Part shown: piece by piece, positions 53,561 through 62,326 of the stretch
Layout: the number at the start of each line of letters is the position of its first letter
Position numbering within the stretch: position 1 is the first letter of the stretch
Assembly (NCBI RefSeq): GCF_002167005.1
Contig: NZ_NHTN01000017.1
Location: 22,622 to 86,621, forward strand
Reading direction: 5' to 3'
Length of the DNA: 64,000 bases
Source of the DNA: Indiicoccus explosivorum
GTDB taxonomy: Bacteria; Bacillota; Bacilli; Bacillales_A; Planococcaceae
Made by a program: the position numbers and the translations under genes
The notes under the pieces: generated by a model
What the model was told of the DNA's origin: nothing
What the model saw: the letters and a program-made list of their open reading frames with translations, nothing else
The model's database searches: none

Positions 53561-54754
53561 TTATTCGAGTCCCGCCACGCGCATGACGTCCCGGGCGATC
53601 ATTACTTCTTCGTTTGTCGGAATGACGATGATCTTGACCGGCGAATGCGGATAACTGATGAACATTTCCTTACCGCGGACATTATTCAGCGCATCGTCCG
53701 CATAAACCCCCATGAACTGAAGGCCTGTCAGCACCTTTTGACGGATGACCGGGCTGTTCTCACCGATGCCGGCTGTGAACAGAATGGCGTCGACGCCGTT
53801 CATCCGCGCGGCGTATGATCCGATGTACTTGTGGATCCGGCTCGCGAATACATCGAGTGCCAGAACCGCCCGGTCATTTCCTTTCGCGGCTTCCGTCTCG
53901 ATGTCCCGGAGGTCACTGGAAAATCCGGAAACGCCCAGCATGCCCGATTCCTTATTCAGGACATTCAGCACTTCCTCCGCGGTTTTCCCCGTCTTTTCCA
54001 TGATGAACGGAATCAGGGCAGGATCGAGGTTCCCGGAGCGGGTGCCCATCGTGACTCCCGCAAGGGGAGTGAAGCCCATCGACGTATCGATCGATTTTCC
54101 GCGATCGATGGCTGCGATGCTCGCCCCGTTGCCAAGATGGCACGAAATGATCCGCAGAGTATCCAGCGGACGGTTCAGCAGTTCAGCCGCCCGCTGGACG
54201 ACATACTTGTGGGAGGTGCCATGGAATCCGTATTTGCGGATCCCGTAGTCCTTGTAATACGAATACGGCAGTGAATACAAATACGAACTTTCAGGCATGG
54301 TCTGGTGGAATGCCGTGTCGAAAACAGCGACTTCCGGAATAGCCGGGAGCACCTTTTCAAACGCACGGATTCCGGTGATATTCGCCGGATTATGGAGCGG
54401 AGCCAGTTCGGACAGTTCCTCGAAACTCTTGATCTCCTCTTCGCCGATCAGGACGGAATCACTGTAGCGTTCGCCGCCATGCACGACTCTGTGGCCGACC
54501 CCGTCAATATCGTCCAGGTTCTGGACCGCCCCTTTGTCGACCAGTTGCTCCAGCAGGATTCGAACGGCATCTTCGTGATCAGCGACCGGTTCTTCGATTT
54601 TATGTTTTTCTCCCCCGACTTCCACCGTAAAGACCGGATCCTTCAGTCCAATCCGCTCCACAAGCCCTTTCGAAAGCACTTCTTCTTCCGGCATTTGGAG
54701 AAGCTGGAATTTAAGTGATGAACTGCCCGCATTGACCGCCAATATTTTCGGCAT
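53561..54754 (-). CDS. ackA: Acetate kinase
   Basis: 397 residues (B. subtilis 395). It converts acetyl phosphate and ADP to acetate and ATP in overflow metabolism. The ASKHA-fold motifs are intact: [15 protein letters not shown] at the start, [10 protein letters not shown], catalytic [16 protein letters not shown] and [14 protein letters not shown] at 54754 has AAAGGAG 10 bases upstream; upstream in-frame residues are not conserved. It is 64 bases after ytxK with no terminator, so probably cotranscribed. I see no good cre box in this gap. Confidence 0.97.
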   Translation of the reverse strand: MPKILAVNAGSSSLKFQLLQMPEEEVLSKGLVERIGLKDPVFTVEVGGEKHKIEEPVADHEDAVRILLEQLVDKGAVQNLDDIDGVGHRVVHGGERYSDSVLIGEEEIKSFEELSELAPLHNPANITGIRAFEKVLPAIPEVAVFDTAFHQTMPESSYLYSLPYSYYKDYGIRKYGFHGTSHKYVVQRAAELLNRPLDTLRIISCHLGNGASIAAIDRGKSIDTSMGFTPLAGVTMGTRSGNLDPALIPFIMEKTGKTAEEVLNVLNKESGMLGVSGFSSDLRDIETEAAKGNDRAVLALDVFASRIHKYIGSYAARMNGVDAILFTAGIGENSPVIRQKVLTGLQFMGVYADDALNNVRGKEMFISYPHSPVKIIVIPTNEEVMIARDVMRVAGLE

Positions 54755-54817
54755 ACCAACAAAACTCCTTTGCGTTCTTTTCTCCATCTTACTTGTCAGG
54801 GAACCCTTCTGCCACTG

Positions 54818-55741
54818 TTACTGTTTGCTGCTGCGGAACCACTCGTCCGTCTGCTGGAAAAATTTCGCCATCGCCGTTTTATTCGAAAGGTTCGGCACCC
54901 GGGCCAGCAGCACTTCCCGCGGCGCTTTCACTCCGTCCCCCGCCTTCTGAAGAATGAGGACACTTTTTGCGAACGCCGAATTCTTGACCATCGCTTCCGG
55001 CAGCTGGAGAACCGCCTGGATATGGGCGCTGTCTTTCAGGAACCGATGAAGATTTTGCGCTTCAGCCGATTCGAATAAATTCTGCGGGATGACCAGGAAC
55101 AGATAGCCGCCTTCTTTCGTGTGCCGCAGCGACTGCTCGATGAATAAATGATGGGCATACGGCATCCCTTCCGAAGACGTCAGCCGATACCCTGCAGCTG
55201 TTTCTTCATCCGGATAATAGCCTACCGGAAGATCCGCCACGATTGCATCCGCCGGATCGACTAAAAGCGGCCCAAGGGCATCCTGCCGGTAAAACGTGAC
55301 CGGCTGGTCCGTCAGTTCCGCCGTGGCGGCCGCCAGCCGGATCAGCAGTTCATCGATTTCAACCGCCGTCCCCGCTGTCCGACCGTCCAGGTAGTTCATG
55401 ACGGTCAGCAGCAGGTTGCCTGTTCCCGCTGCCGGGTCGAGGACCGTGAAGCTTTCCGCTTTAATGAAAAGCTCCGCGAAATAACTGATGAGCAATCCGA
55501 TGGAATCGGGGGTCATCTGATGGTGAGGCTGCACATGCTCTTTCATTCCCTTCAGGACCGTGAGCTGAACCGCTTTCCGGATTTCTTCCTTCCCGTATGC
55601 TCCTGTCGGGGCGGCCTCCCCGTCTAGCCACTTCTCAAGCGTCTGCTGGAGGCTTTCCAAATACGAGAGTCCGCTCTGCTGCTGCAGATCAGCGGTTTTA
55701 TTGTCCAGAAAATAAAATAATTTTTCCACTGCTGAATCCAT
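54818..55741 (-). CDS. ytxK: YtxK-like class I methyltransferase-fold protein
   Basis: 307 residues from ATG 55741 (GAGG 9 bases upstream); a 47-codon extension is open but not conserved. The Rossmann methyltransferase core has the SAM motif DPAAGTGNLLLTVM (about 105-120). The position of the N6-adenine DNA methylase NPPY motif reads ADLPVGYYP, as in B. subtilis YtxK, so classical DNA methylation is doubtful. Role unknown. It is followed by ackA, the B. subtilis order. The tpx gene found beside it in B. subtilis is missing. Confidence 0.85.
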   Translation of the reverse strand: MDSAVEKLFYFLDNKTADLQQQSGLSYLESLQQTLEKWLDGEAAPTGAYGKEEIRKAVQLTVLKGMKEHVQPHHQMTPDSIGLLISYFAELFIKAESFTVLDPAAGTGNLLLTVMNYLDGRTAGTAVEIDELLIRLAAATAELTDQPVTFYRQDALGPLLVDPADAIVADLPVGYYPDEETAAGYRLTSSEGMPYAHHLFIEQSLRHTKEGGYLFLVIPQNLFESAEAQNLHRFLKDSAHIQAVLQLPEAMVKNSAFAKSVLILQKAGDGVKAPREVLLARVPNLSNKTAMAKFFQQTDEWFRSSKQ

Positions 55742-55760
55742 TGTCCTCATCCTCAATAAG

Positions 55761-55786
55761 GAAACCCACTCAGCCGAGTGGGTTTC
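55761..55786. promoter_or_regulatory. Perfect 11-bp hairpin between the RDD gene and ytxK
   Basis: GAAACCCACTC-AGCC-GAGTGGGTTTC lies 20 bases before the ytxK start. It looks like a terminator for the upstream gene but has no long T run; it could also block read-through into ytxK. Confidence 0.6.
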
Positions 55787-55808
55787 CAGGTTGTCTTCTG
55801 TTATCGTA

Positions 55809-56324
55809 CTAAACCGCGCCTGTTCCGTGCAACTGCGGCCCCTCAGCCAATCTTTCGGGATCCCGGGATTTCCGGTAGGCATTTTCGTGGACGACTGTCG
55901 TATCCGCTATGAAATCATGGATTCCTTGCTTTTTCGGTGTGAATCCGACAATCCAATACAGCGGCCAGATGACAGCGGAAAAGAACCGGCCGATCCATTC
56001 CCGGAACAATACGGTGCCCCAATCCAGCGGCTGGTCATCCAGCCGGACGACCCGGAGGCCGAAAATCATTTTCCCGGCCGTCTGACCGAGGAATTTCGTG
56101 GTCAGGACAAAGTAAGCGTAAAACAGCAATGATGACAGAATTCCGACGGGGGCGTACCACGAAGCGGCATCCCCTCCCCATCCGGTGAGCATGAAGAGCG
56201 GACGGATCAGCAGACCCGCTAAGGCGGCAGTGATCAGAAGATCAGCGAGATACGCCCAGAACCGGACCCAGAATCCTGCCGGTTTCAGTTCAAAAGCAGC
56301 GTAGCTTTCAAGCAGCTGGTTCAT
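55809..56324 (-). CDS. yteJ: RDD family membrane protein (YteJ-like)
   Basis: 171 residues. The RDD pattern is visible: an Arg in the first helix (FWVRFWAYLADLLI, with the conserved Asp), a second helix (about 60-78), and FREWIGRFFSAVIWPLYW. The conserved Asp-pair near KQGIHDFIADTTVVH is also typical. Transport roles are proposed for some members; unknown here. It is 12 bases after sppA, so they are an operon as in B. subtilis (sppA-yteJ). Confidence 0.88.
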   Translation of the reverse strand: MNQLLESYAAFELKPAGFWVRFWAYLADLLITAALAGLLIRPLFMLTGWGGDAASWYAPVGILSSLLFYAYFVLTTKFLGQTAGKMIFGLRVVRLDDQPLDWGTVLFREWIGRFFSAVIWPLYWIVGFTPKKQGIHDFIADTTVVHENAYRKSRDPERLAEGPQLHGTGAV

Positions 56325-56336
56325 TTAGTTCCCTCC

Positions 56337-57347
56337 TCACTTCGTTCCATACAAGTACATCATCCGCGGTGAACTATACTCGGAGAACAGCCGGCTGAGC
56401 AGCTGGGTTTCCGGACTTCCTCCGAACAGCGACTGCACCTTCAAGGCGAACAAGGAGCCGAATCCCTGCTCAGTGCCGTATTCGAATACTTCAGCTTTTT
56501 CCAGGCCAAGATCTGTCTGAAGGGCCGATAAGGCGTCTTCTTCAAAACCGATTGCGTCGATCAGGCCGGCTTCGAGCGCCTGGCGCCCGCTCATAATGCG
56601 TCCGTCAGCGAGGGTTTTCACTTCTTTTTCACTCATTCCGCGGCCTTCGGCGATGACGTCGACGAACGTCTCATACGACTCATCCAGCATCGACTGCATG
56701 ATCGCTTTCTCTTCAGCTGTCATTTCCCGTGTCGGACTCATGATATCTTTGTGCGGGCCGGATTTGAAGGTGACGAAATCGACTCCGTACCGCTCCGCCA
56801 ATTCCGCATAGTTGACGCTTTCCATAATGACACCGAGAGAACCGGTGAGCGTTTCGTTGCTTGCAAAGATTTTATCTGCCGGCGCAGAAATATAGTAGCC
56901 GCCGGAAGCAGCCATCGCTCCCATCGAAACATAAATCGGCATGTCCGTTTCTTCTTTTATTTCGAGCAGCTGGTCATGGATCTCCGCGGATTCCACCACT
57001 CCGCCGCCCGGCGAGTCGACAGCGAGGAGCACAGCTTTCACAGTACCGTCCTGCTTGATCTGCTCGAGCTGGTCCATGAAAACTTGGTGGTTATACCCGG
57101 CCATGCCGAACATCGGCGCTTCGCCGGTGTCCTGGATGACGCCGTCCACCCGGACCACAGCGATCCGTTCGGTGAGACTGCCTTCTTCGATGACGGTTTC
57201 CATGTATGCCGGTTCGGCAGCGGCGAACAAGTTATCCATCTCTGCTGTAAAATCCGTTGTGAACAGGGCGAGCGCCGCGTTCACTCCCGTGGAAATGACA
57301 AGCAGCGCTGCGGCAGCTGCCAGTGCGATCCACCGTTTTGTGTTCAT
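56337..57347 (-). CDS. sppA: Signal peptide peptidase SppA
   Basis: 336 residues (B. subtilis 335). A single N-terminal membrane anchor (about 5-30, WIALAAAAALLVISTG) is followed by the serine protease domain. The dyad is visible as Ser in AMAASGGYYIS (about 146) and Lys in FKSGPHKDI (about 198), matching Ser147/Lys199 of B. subtilis. It degrades left-over signal peptides and protects the membrane from lantibiotics. ATG at 57347 has AAGGGGG upstream; the upstream in-frame ATG is not supported. yteJ follows. Confidence 0.94.
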   Translation of the reverse strand: MNTKRWIALAAAAALLVISTGVNAALALFTTDFTAEMDNLFAAAEPAYMETVIEEGSLTERIAVVRVDGVIQDTGEAPMFGMAGYNHQVFMDQLEQIKQDGTVKAVLLAVDSPGGGVVESAEIHDQLLEIKEETDMPIYVSMGAMAASGGYYISAPADKIFASNETLTGSLGVIMESVNYAELAERYGVDFVTFKSGPHKDIMSPTREMTAEEKAIMQSMLDESYETFVDVIAEGRGMSEKEVKTLADGRIMSGRQALEAGLIDAIGFEEDALSALQTDLGLEKAEVFEYGTEQGFGSLFALKVQSLFGGSPETQLLSRLFSEYSSPRMMYLYGTK

Positions 57348-57451
57348 TGTGGTTTCCCCCTTCTGTTTCCTTCCAGTATATACGGATTCCGGGAGAATAT
57401 GTTTCAAACCTGTTAGAATAATTTCAAAAGCGATGAAATGAGGTTTTTAGT

Positions 57452-58252
57452 TTGCCAGACCGTAAAAATATCTTCATTTATTCCAAAAATGATCCGGAAA
57501 CGCTCAGCAAAAAAGAAGTGCTCCATGATACGATCATGCGCTACGGTTTCACACCGGTGGACCGCCATGAAGACGCGTCGATCATCGTCAGTCTCGGAGC
57601 TGACGGCACTTTCCTGCAGGCTGTCCGCAAAACCGGATTCCGCCAGGATTGCCTCTATGCGGGCATTTCCACAACCGGCCAACTGAACATGTACTGTGAT
57701 TTCCATTTCCATGATCTGCACACGATGATCGAATCCGTCCAGTCTGCGCAGATCGAAGTCAGGCGCTATCCGCTGATCGAGGTGAAGGTCGATGACAATC
57801 CGGCCTTTTACTGCCTGAACGAGTTCAGCATCCGTTCGAATATCATTAAAACATTCGTCCTGGATGTGTTCATCGACGGCAATCATTTTGAGACGTTCCG
57901 CGGAGACGGGATGATCATGGCGACGCCGACGGGTTCGACCGCCTATAACAAGTCAGTCAAAGGGGCTGTCGTCGACCCGCTCCTGCCGTGTTTCCAAGTC
58001 TCTGAACTCGCTTCTGTGAACAACAACCAGTACCGGACGCTCGGTTCCTCGTTCATCCTGAGCAGCCAGCGGAAGCTCCAGCTGAAATTGGGCGAGACGG
58101 GCAACGATTACCCGACGATGGGAATGGATAATGAAGCGCTCAGCGTGCAGCATGTCGATATGGTGACAGTGGAGCTTAGTGACCAAGTCGTAAAGACCGT
58201 CAAACTGAAAGATAACTCATTCTGGAATAAAGTGCAGCGGACCTTCCTGTAG
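57452..58252 (+). CDS. nadK: NAD kinase (YtdI/NadK2-like)
   Basis: 266 residues. It phosphorylates NAD to NADP. The ATP-NAD kinase motifs are visible: SLGADGTFLQAVR (GGDGT-type, about 48-60), YCLNEFSIRS (NE motif, about 112) and GDGMIMATPTGSTAYNKS (about 145-162). The start is TTG at 57452 after GAGG; the ATG at 57438 is out of frame. This short form resembles B. subtilis YtdI, which lies beside sppA in the same way. Confidence 0.93.
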   Translation: MPDRKNIFIYSKNDPETLSKKEVLHDTIMRYGFTPVDRHEDASIIVSLGADGTFLQAVRKTGFRQDCLYAGISTTGQLNMYCDFHFHDLHTMIESVQSAQIEVRRYPLIEVKVDDNPAFYCLNEFSIRSNIIKTFVLDVFIDGNHFETFRGDGMIMATPTGSTAYNKSVKGAVVDPLLPCFQVSELASVNNNQYRTLGSSFILSSQRKLQLKLGETGNDYPTMGMDNEALSVQHVDMVTVELSDQVVKTVKLKDNSFWNKVQRTFL

Positions 58253-58311
58253 ACGAAACACGAAAAAATCCCAAGTTCTCTCTTCGGCGGCACTTATTCC
58301 GGGAAATGAAA

Positions 58312-58345
58312 TAAGAGCAGGCGATTCAGGCCTGCTCTTTTTTGA
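58312..58345. terminator. Bidirectional terminator between nadK and rarD
   Basis: AGAGCAGGC / GCCTGCTCT with a 7-base loop is followed by a T run on plus (inside the rarD end) and by TTATTTCATTT on minus. Confidence 0.88.
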
Positions 58346-59231
58346 CGACTTTCATATTGAGGACTTTCGATAAGGTGAACAGCGCCAGCGCCGCCCAGAT
58401 TAAAGAAAAAGACAGCAGATCGACCGATCCGAATGATTCACCGTAGACGAAAACGCCGAGGATGAGCATCGATGTCGGGGCGATATACTGCAGGAACCCG
58501 ATCAGGTAAAGCGGAATCCGCTGTGCGCCCATTGCAAACAGCACAAGCGGCAATGCCGTCGCCGCCCCGGACAGCATGATCAGAATGTCCGTCCGGAGAT
58601 CCGTCGTCAAAAACTCCGCCCGCTCAGTGGCAAAAAGATAAACATAGTAGCCGGTGGCGACCGGCAGCACGAACATGGTTTCCATCGCGAGTCCCCGCAG
58701 CGCGTTCAGCCGGATCGTCTTTTTCAGGAGTCCATAAAAGCCGAAGCTGAAGGCGAGCAGGAAGGCGAGCCACGGAAACTGGCCATAGGAGACAGTCAGG
58801 ATGGTCACACCGACAGCTGCCAGGACAAACGCCACTTTCTGGGCCGGCATCAGCCGTTCCTTCAGGAAAAAGATGCCGAGCAGGACCGACACAAGCGGAT
58901 TGATGTAATAGCCAAGGCTCGTCTCCACCATCCTGTCATTGGTGACAGCCCATATAAACAGGAACCAGTTCAAGGAAATCAGATAAGACGCAGCAAGGAG
59001 CGACAAAAATTCTTTTTTTGATTTCACCAGAGTTTTGAGGTCCGTGATGAACTTTTTCCCCATGCCGAGCAGCATGACCAGCAGCAGTGTGAACCAGAAC
59101 GACCAGAAGATCCGTCCGGTCAGAATTTCGCCGCTCCCGACATGATCCAGCATTTTCCAGTATATCGGAAGGATCCCCCACAGCATATACGTCAGCGTCG
59201 CATAGACGACGCCTTTTTTCTCTTCGGTCAT
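58326..59231 (-). CDS. rarD: RarD/EamA family membrane transporter
   Basis: 301 residues with ten hydrophobic helices in two EamA halves (about 8-140 and 150-295). The start GVVYATLTYMLWGILPIYWK is characteristic of the RarD subgroup. Substrate is unknown; relatives are drug/metabolite exporters (a chloramphenicol-sensitivity label exists but is weak). ATG at 59231 has GGAG 6 bases before; the first ATG at 59243 lies over that box. It has a strong promoter (59284-59312). Confidence 0.85.
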   Translation of the reverse strand: MTEEKKGVVYATLTYMLWGILPIYWKMLDHVGSGEILTGRIFWSFWFTLLLVMLLGMGKKFITDLKTLVKSKKEFLSLLAASYLISLNWFLFIWAVTNDRMVETSLGYYINPLVSVLLGIFFLKERLMPAQKVAFVLAAVGVTILTVSYGQFPWLAFLLAFSFGFYGLLKKTIRLNALRGLAMETMFVLPVATGYYVYLFATERAEFLTTDLRTDILIMLSGAATALPLVLFAMGAQRIPLYLIGFLQYIAPTSMLILGVFVYGESFGSVDLLSFSLIWAALALFTLSKVLNMKVVKKEQA

Positions 59232-59283
59232 AAGGCGCTCCATCTCTCTCTGTAATTATTTTGAAATCCGAAATATAAGCTTC

Positions 59284-59312
59284 ATTATAGAACCGGAGCG
59301 CCTAGTTGTAAA
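59284..59312 (-). promoter_or_regulatory. Promoter of rarD
   Basis: Minus strand -35 TTTACA (59307-59312), 17-base spacer, -10 TATAAT (59284-59289). The transcript would start about 45 bases before the rarD ATG. Confidence 0.75.
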
Positions 59313-59377
59313 TGATATGTGGCCGGCTGGTTACCCGCTGAATGTCGGACTTCTGTTTGATCACTGCTTTTCAGGCA

Positions 59378-59411
59378 ATGAAACCGCCTGCACATCGGCA
59401 GGCGGTTTCAA
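59378..59411 (-). terminator. Terminator after the acyl-CoA synthetase
   Basis: GAAACCGCCTGC / GCAGGCGGTTTC is a perfect 12-bp stem with a 6-base loop, just after the stop; the T run is short (TTTCATT). Confidence 0.75.
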
Positions 59412-59417
59412 GTCCAT

Positions 59418-60998
59418 TTACTGTTTTTTATTTTGTTCCAGCTTCCGAAGTTCGATCCGGCGGATTTTTCCGGAAGCGGTTTTTGGCAGTTCCTCGACGA
59501 ATTCAATCTGCCGCGGGTATTTGTAGGGCGCCGTCAGTTCCTTCACATGATCCTGCAGTTCGGCGATAAGATCTTCGTCTCCCTGGGCATCTTCCGTCAG
59601 CACCACGAACGCCTTGACGATATGTCCGCGAACTTCATCAGGGGCGCCGACGACCGCGCATTCCTTTACGCTCGGATGCTTGACGAGAGCGTCTTCCACT
59701 TCGAACGGTCCGATCGTGTATCCGGATGAGATGATGATATCGTCACCGCGGCCTTCAAACCAGAAGTAGCCATCCCCGTCACGGACCGCTTTATCGCCGG
59801 TGATGTAATATTCACCGCGGAACTGCATCCGGGTCCGTTCCGGATCTTTGTAGTACTCCTTGAACAGCGCCGGTGTGCTGACGTGGACCGCGATATCCCC
59901 GACTTCCCCATCCGCTGCCGGCTGTCCGTTTTCATTGACGATTTCCACGCGGTTCCCGGGCGTCGGCTTGCCCATCGAACCTGGCCGCGCTTCCATTCCC
60001 TGCATGGTGCCGACAAGAAGTGTGTTTTCCGTCTGGCCATAGCCGTCCCGGACTTCAAGGTCGAACTTGTCCCTGAACGTGTCGATGACTTCCCGGTTCA
60101 GCGGCTCCCCTGCGGAAACGGCGCTCTTCAGCGTACTGAGGTCATATGACTCCAGGTTCTTCTCCTTCGCCATCAGCCGATATTCGGTCGGCGTGCAGCA
60201 AAGTACATTCACTTTCCGGTACTCCAGCTTTTTCAGGTATACAGCTGGATCGAATTTGCCATTATATACGTATCCGATGGCACCGCTGCCGAGGACGGCC
60301 AGGAATGGACTCCAGATCCACTTCGCCCAGCCGGGGCCGGCCGTAGCCCAGACGATGTCGTCTTCGTTGATGCCGAGCCAGTGTTCCGCAGTCGTCCGCA
60401 GGTGCGCGTATGCCCAGCCGTGCGTGTGCACGACGCCTTTCGGATTCCCTGTCGTCCCGGATGTGTAGGACAAGAAAGCCATATCATCGCTTCGGGTCTC
60501 AGCCCCGGCGAACACTTCCGGCGCCTTTTCCATCGCTTCAGTCAGGGAAATCCAGCCGTCTGCCTGCCCGACAACGAATTTTGTAAGCCCTTCCATTTCA
60601 GCAATCCCCTCGAACTGATCGATGAACGGCTCATAGGCGATGACCGCTTTCGCTTCGCTGTGTGTCAGCCGGTAGGAGATATCTTTCGGCCGCAGCATTT
60701 CGGAACTCGGAATGACGATGATGCCGGATTTCAGTGCTCCGATATAGCAGACGTATGCATCAATCAGGCGCGGGACCATGATCAGGACGATGTCGCCTTT
60801 CTTCAGTCCGGCATCCTGGAAGCTATTCGCCGCTTTGTTCGCGCGTTTCATCAGATCGCTGTATGTAACTTGTTCGGATTCACCCTCGCCGTTCTCCCAA
60901 ATCAGCGCTGTTTTTCCTTCGTCCCTTGCGTATTTCTCGAACTCTTCTACAAGATTATACTCGCTCGGGGCCAGCAGTTCTTCTCTCTTCAAATCCAT
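59418..60998 (-). CDS. Acyl-CoA synthetase, YtcI/MbcS-like (AMP-forming)
   Basis: 526 residues. It forms acyl-CoA from a short, medium or branched acid with ATP and CoA; the exact substrate is not visible. The adenylation motif YTSGTTGNPKGVVHTHGW is at about 163-180, DGYGQTENT at about 330, and the C-terminal PKTASGKIRR Lys motif near 515. The ATG at 60998 is only two bases after AGGAGG; the in-frame TTG at 60992 is 8 bases away and gives MKREELLAPSEYN, so it may be the true start. It resembles B. subtilis YtcI at the same place. Confidence 0.88.
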   Translation of the reverse strand: MDLKREELLAPSEYNLVEEFEKYARDEGKTALIWENGEGESEQVTYSDLMKRANKAANSFQDAGLKKGDIVLIMVPRLIDAYVCYIGALKSGIIVIPSSEMLRPKDISYRLTHSEAKAVIAYEPFIDQFEGIAEMEGLTKFVVGQADGWISLTEAMEKAPEVFAGAETRSDDMAFLSYTSGTTGNPKGVVHTHGWAYAHLRTTAEHWLGINEDDIVWATAGPGWAKWIWSPFLAVLGSGAIGYVYNGKFDPAVYLKKLEYRKVNVLCCTPTEYRLMAKEKNLESYDLSTLKSAVSAGEPLNREVIDTFRDKFDLEVRDGYGQTENTLLVGTMQGMEARPGSMGKPTPGNRVEIVNENGQPAADGEVGDIAVHVSTPALFKEYYKDPERTRMQFRGEYYITGDKAVRDGDGYFWFEGRGDDIIISSGYTIGPFEVEDALVKHPSVKECAVVGAPDEVRGHIVKAFVVLTEDAQGDEDLIAELQDHVKELTAPYKYPRQIEFVEELPKTASGKIRRIELRKLEQNKKQ

Positions 60999-61032
60999 TT
61001 CCTCCTCTGCAGTCAAAGTATGTACAGTGTTT

Positions 61033-61060
61033 ATTATACCGTCTGCAGAACGGTTTTCAA
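61033..61060 (-). promoter_or_regulatory. Promoter of the acyl-CoA synthetase gene
   Basis: Minus strand -35 TTGAAA (61055-61060), 16-base spacer, -10 TATAAT (61033-61038). Confidence 0.7.
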
Positions 61061-61093
61061 AACTTTTCGAATGAACTGTTGATTTTTGAAATT

Positions 61094-61119
61094 GAAAAAA
61101 CCGCTGCATCAGCAGCGGT
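61094..61119 (-). terminator. Terminator after thiI
   Basis: ACCGCTGC-TGAT-GCAGCGGT is followed by six T on the minus strand, 5 bases after the thiI stop. Confidence 0.9.
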
Positions 61120-61123
61120 GGAA

Positions 61124-62326
61124 TCACAGGAGATCTGTAAACTTCTTATCTTTCTTTTGCGGGAATTCCAGCACTTCCCGGTTCTTGACGGCTTCTTCGA
61201 TCAGCCCTTCCGCTTCCAGGAAGCTTTCATAGTATTCCACTTTTTCAAGCCGGGGTTTCGTTTTCGGATTCGAAGGAGTGAAAATGGTGCAGCAATCCTC
61301 ATACGGACGGATGGATATATCGAATGTGCCGATTTCATTCGCTTGGCTGATGATTTCCAGTTTATCCATTGAAATGAGCGGACGGAGGACAGGTGTCGCC
61401 GTCACCGCATTGATCGCTTCCATACTCTCCAACGTCTGGCTGGCCACTTGGCCGAGGCTCTCGCCAGTCACAATCGCTTTGGCACCGGTTTCCTTCCGGA
61501 CGCGGTCGGCGATTTTCAGCATCATCCGACGTGTCGATGTCATCGTCACATTATCCGGCACTTGCCTGTGCACTTCCTGCTGAAGTTTCGTGAACGGGAT
61601 GATGTGCAGCTTAAGTGAAGTGCCGCTCGCCGCGAGGACTTCCGCAAGGTCCAGCACCTTCTGCTTCGCCCGTTCGTTGGTGAATGGCGGACTGAAGAAA
61701 TGAATCAGTTCCAGTTCGACGCCACGGCGCAGCATGTGGTGGCCGGCCACCGGGCTGTCGATCCCACCCGAGAGCATCAGCACAGCCTTGCCGTTCGATC
61801 CCGCCGGAAGGCCGCCCGCTCCCGGAATGATTTCGGCCATCATATAAGCGGCTTCTTTCCGGACTTCGATATGCAGATCGATGTCAGGCTTTTTCATCTG
61901 CACAGACAAGCCGCTGAAATGGCCGAGGACAAAGCCCCCGACTTCCCGCTGCAGCTCGTTCGTCTCGAGCGGAAAGGACTTGTCTGACCGCTTCACCGTC
62001 GTCTTGAACGTCTTTCCTTCCGGCTTGAGAGAAGCCACAAGCTTGATGGCTTCTTCTTTCATTCCGCCGATGTCCTTCGGCACTTGGACAACGGGGCTGA
62101 ACGACTGAATGCCAAAGACCCGGGGCAGCTGTGCTTTCGCCGCCAGCATGGAGGTCTCATCTTCGAACTGAATGAACATCCGGTCCCGTTCCGCTCGGAT
62201 CCCGATGCCATCCAGGTCCCGCAGGACGCGCACGATGTGCTCTTTCAGCTTACGGATGAATAATTTCCGGTTCCTGCCTTTCGTCGAAAGTTCTCCGTAA
62301 CGGATCAGTATTTGATATTTTTTCAT
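61124..62326 (-). CDS. thiI: tRNA sulfurtransferase ThiI
   Basis: 400 residues. It makes 4-thiouridine in tRNA using sulfur from a cysteine desulfurase. An N-terminal ferredoxin-like and THUMP region (about 1-165) precedes the PP-loop ATPase motif SGGIDSPVAGHHMLRRGV at about 184. The rhodanese domain of E. coli ThiI is absent, as in Bacillus, where the partner NifZ transfers sulfur directly. The start overlaps the nifZ stop by four bases. Confidence 0.95.
   Translation of the reverse strand: MKKYQILIRYGELSTKGRNRKLFIRKLKEHIVRVLRDLDGIGIRAERDRMFIQFEDETSMLAAKAQLPRVFGIQSFSPVVQVPKDIGGMKEEAIKLVASLKPEGKTFKTTVKRSDKSFPLETNELQREVGGFVLGHFSGLSVQMKKPDIDLHIEVRKEAAYMMAEIIPGAGGLPAGSNGKAVLMLSGGIDSPVAGHHMLRRGVELELIHFFSPPFTNERAKQKVLDLAEVLAASGTSLKLHIIPFTKLQQEVHRQVPDNVTMTSTRRMMLKIADRVRKETGAKAIVTGESLGQVASQTLESMEAINAVTATPVLRPLISMDKLEIISQANEIGTFDISIRPYEDCCTIFTPSNPKTKPRLEKVEYYESFLEAEGLIEEAVKNREVLEFPQKKDKKFTDLL

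Noticed and set aside
54755..54817. Search for a cre box upstream of ackA
   Set aside because: No sequence fits the consensus in this 63-base gap; any carbon control would have to act at an upstream promoter.
59234..59302. GGCGCTCC / GGAGCGCC inverted repeat that could hide the rarD ribosome binding site
   Set aside because: The upstream arm lies in the spacer of the predicted promoter, so it would not be in the transcript.
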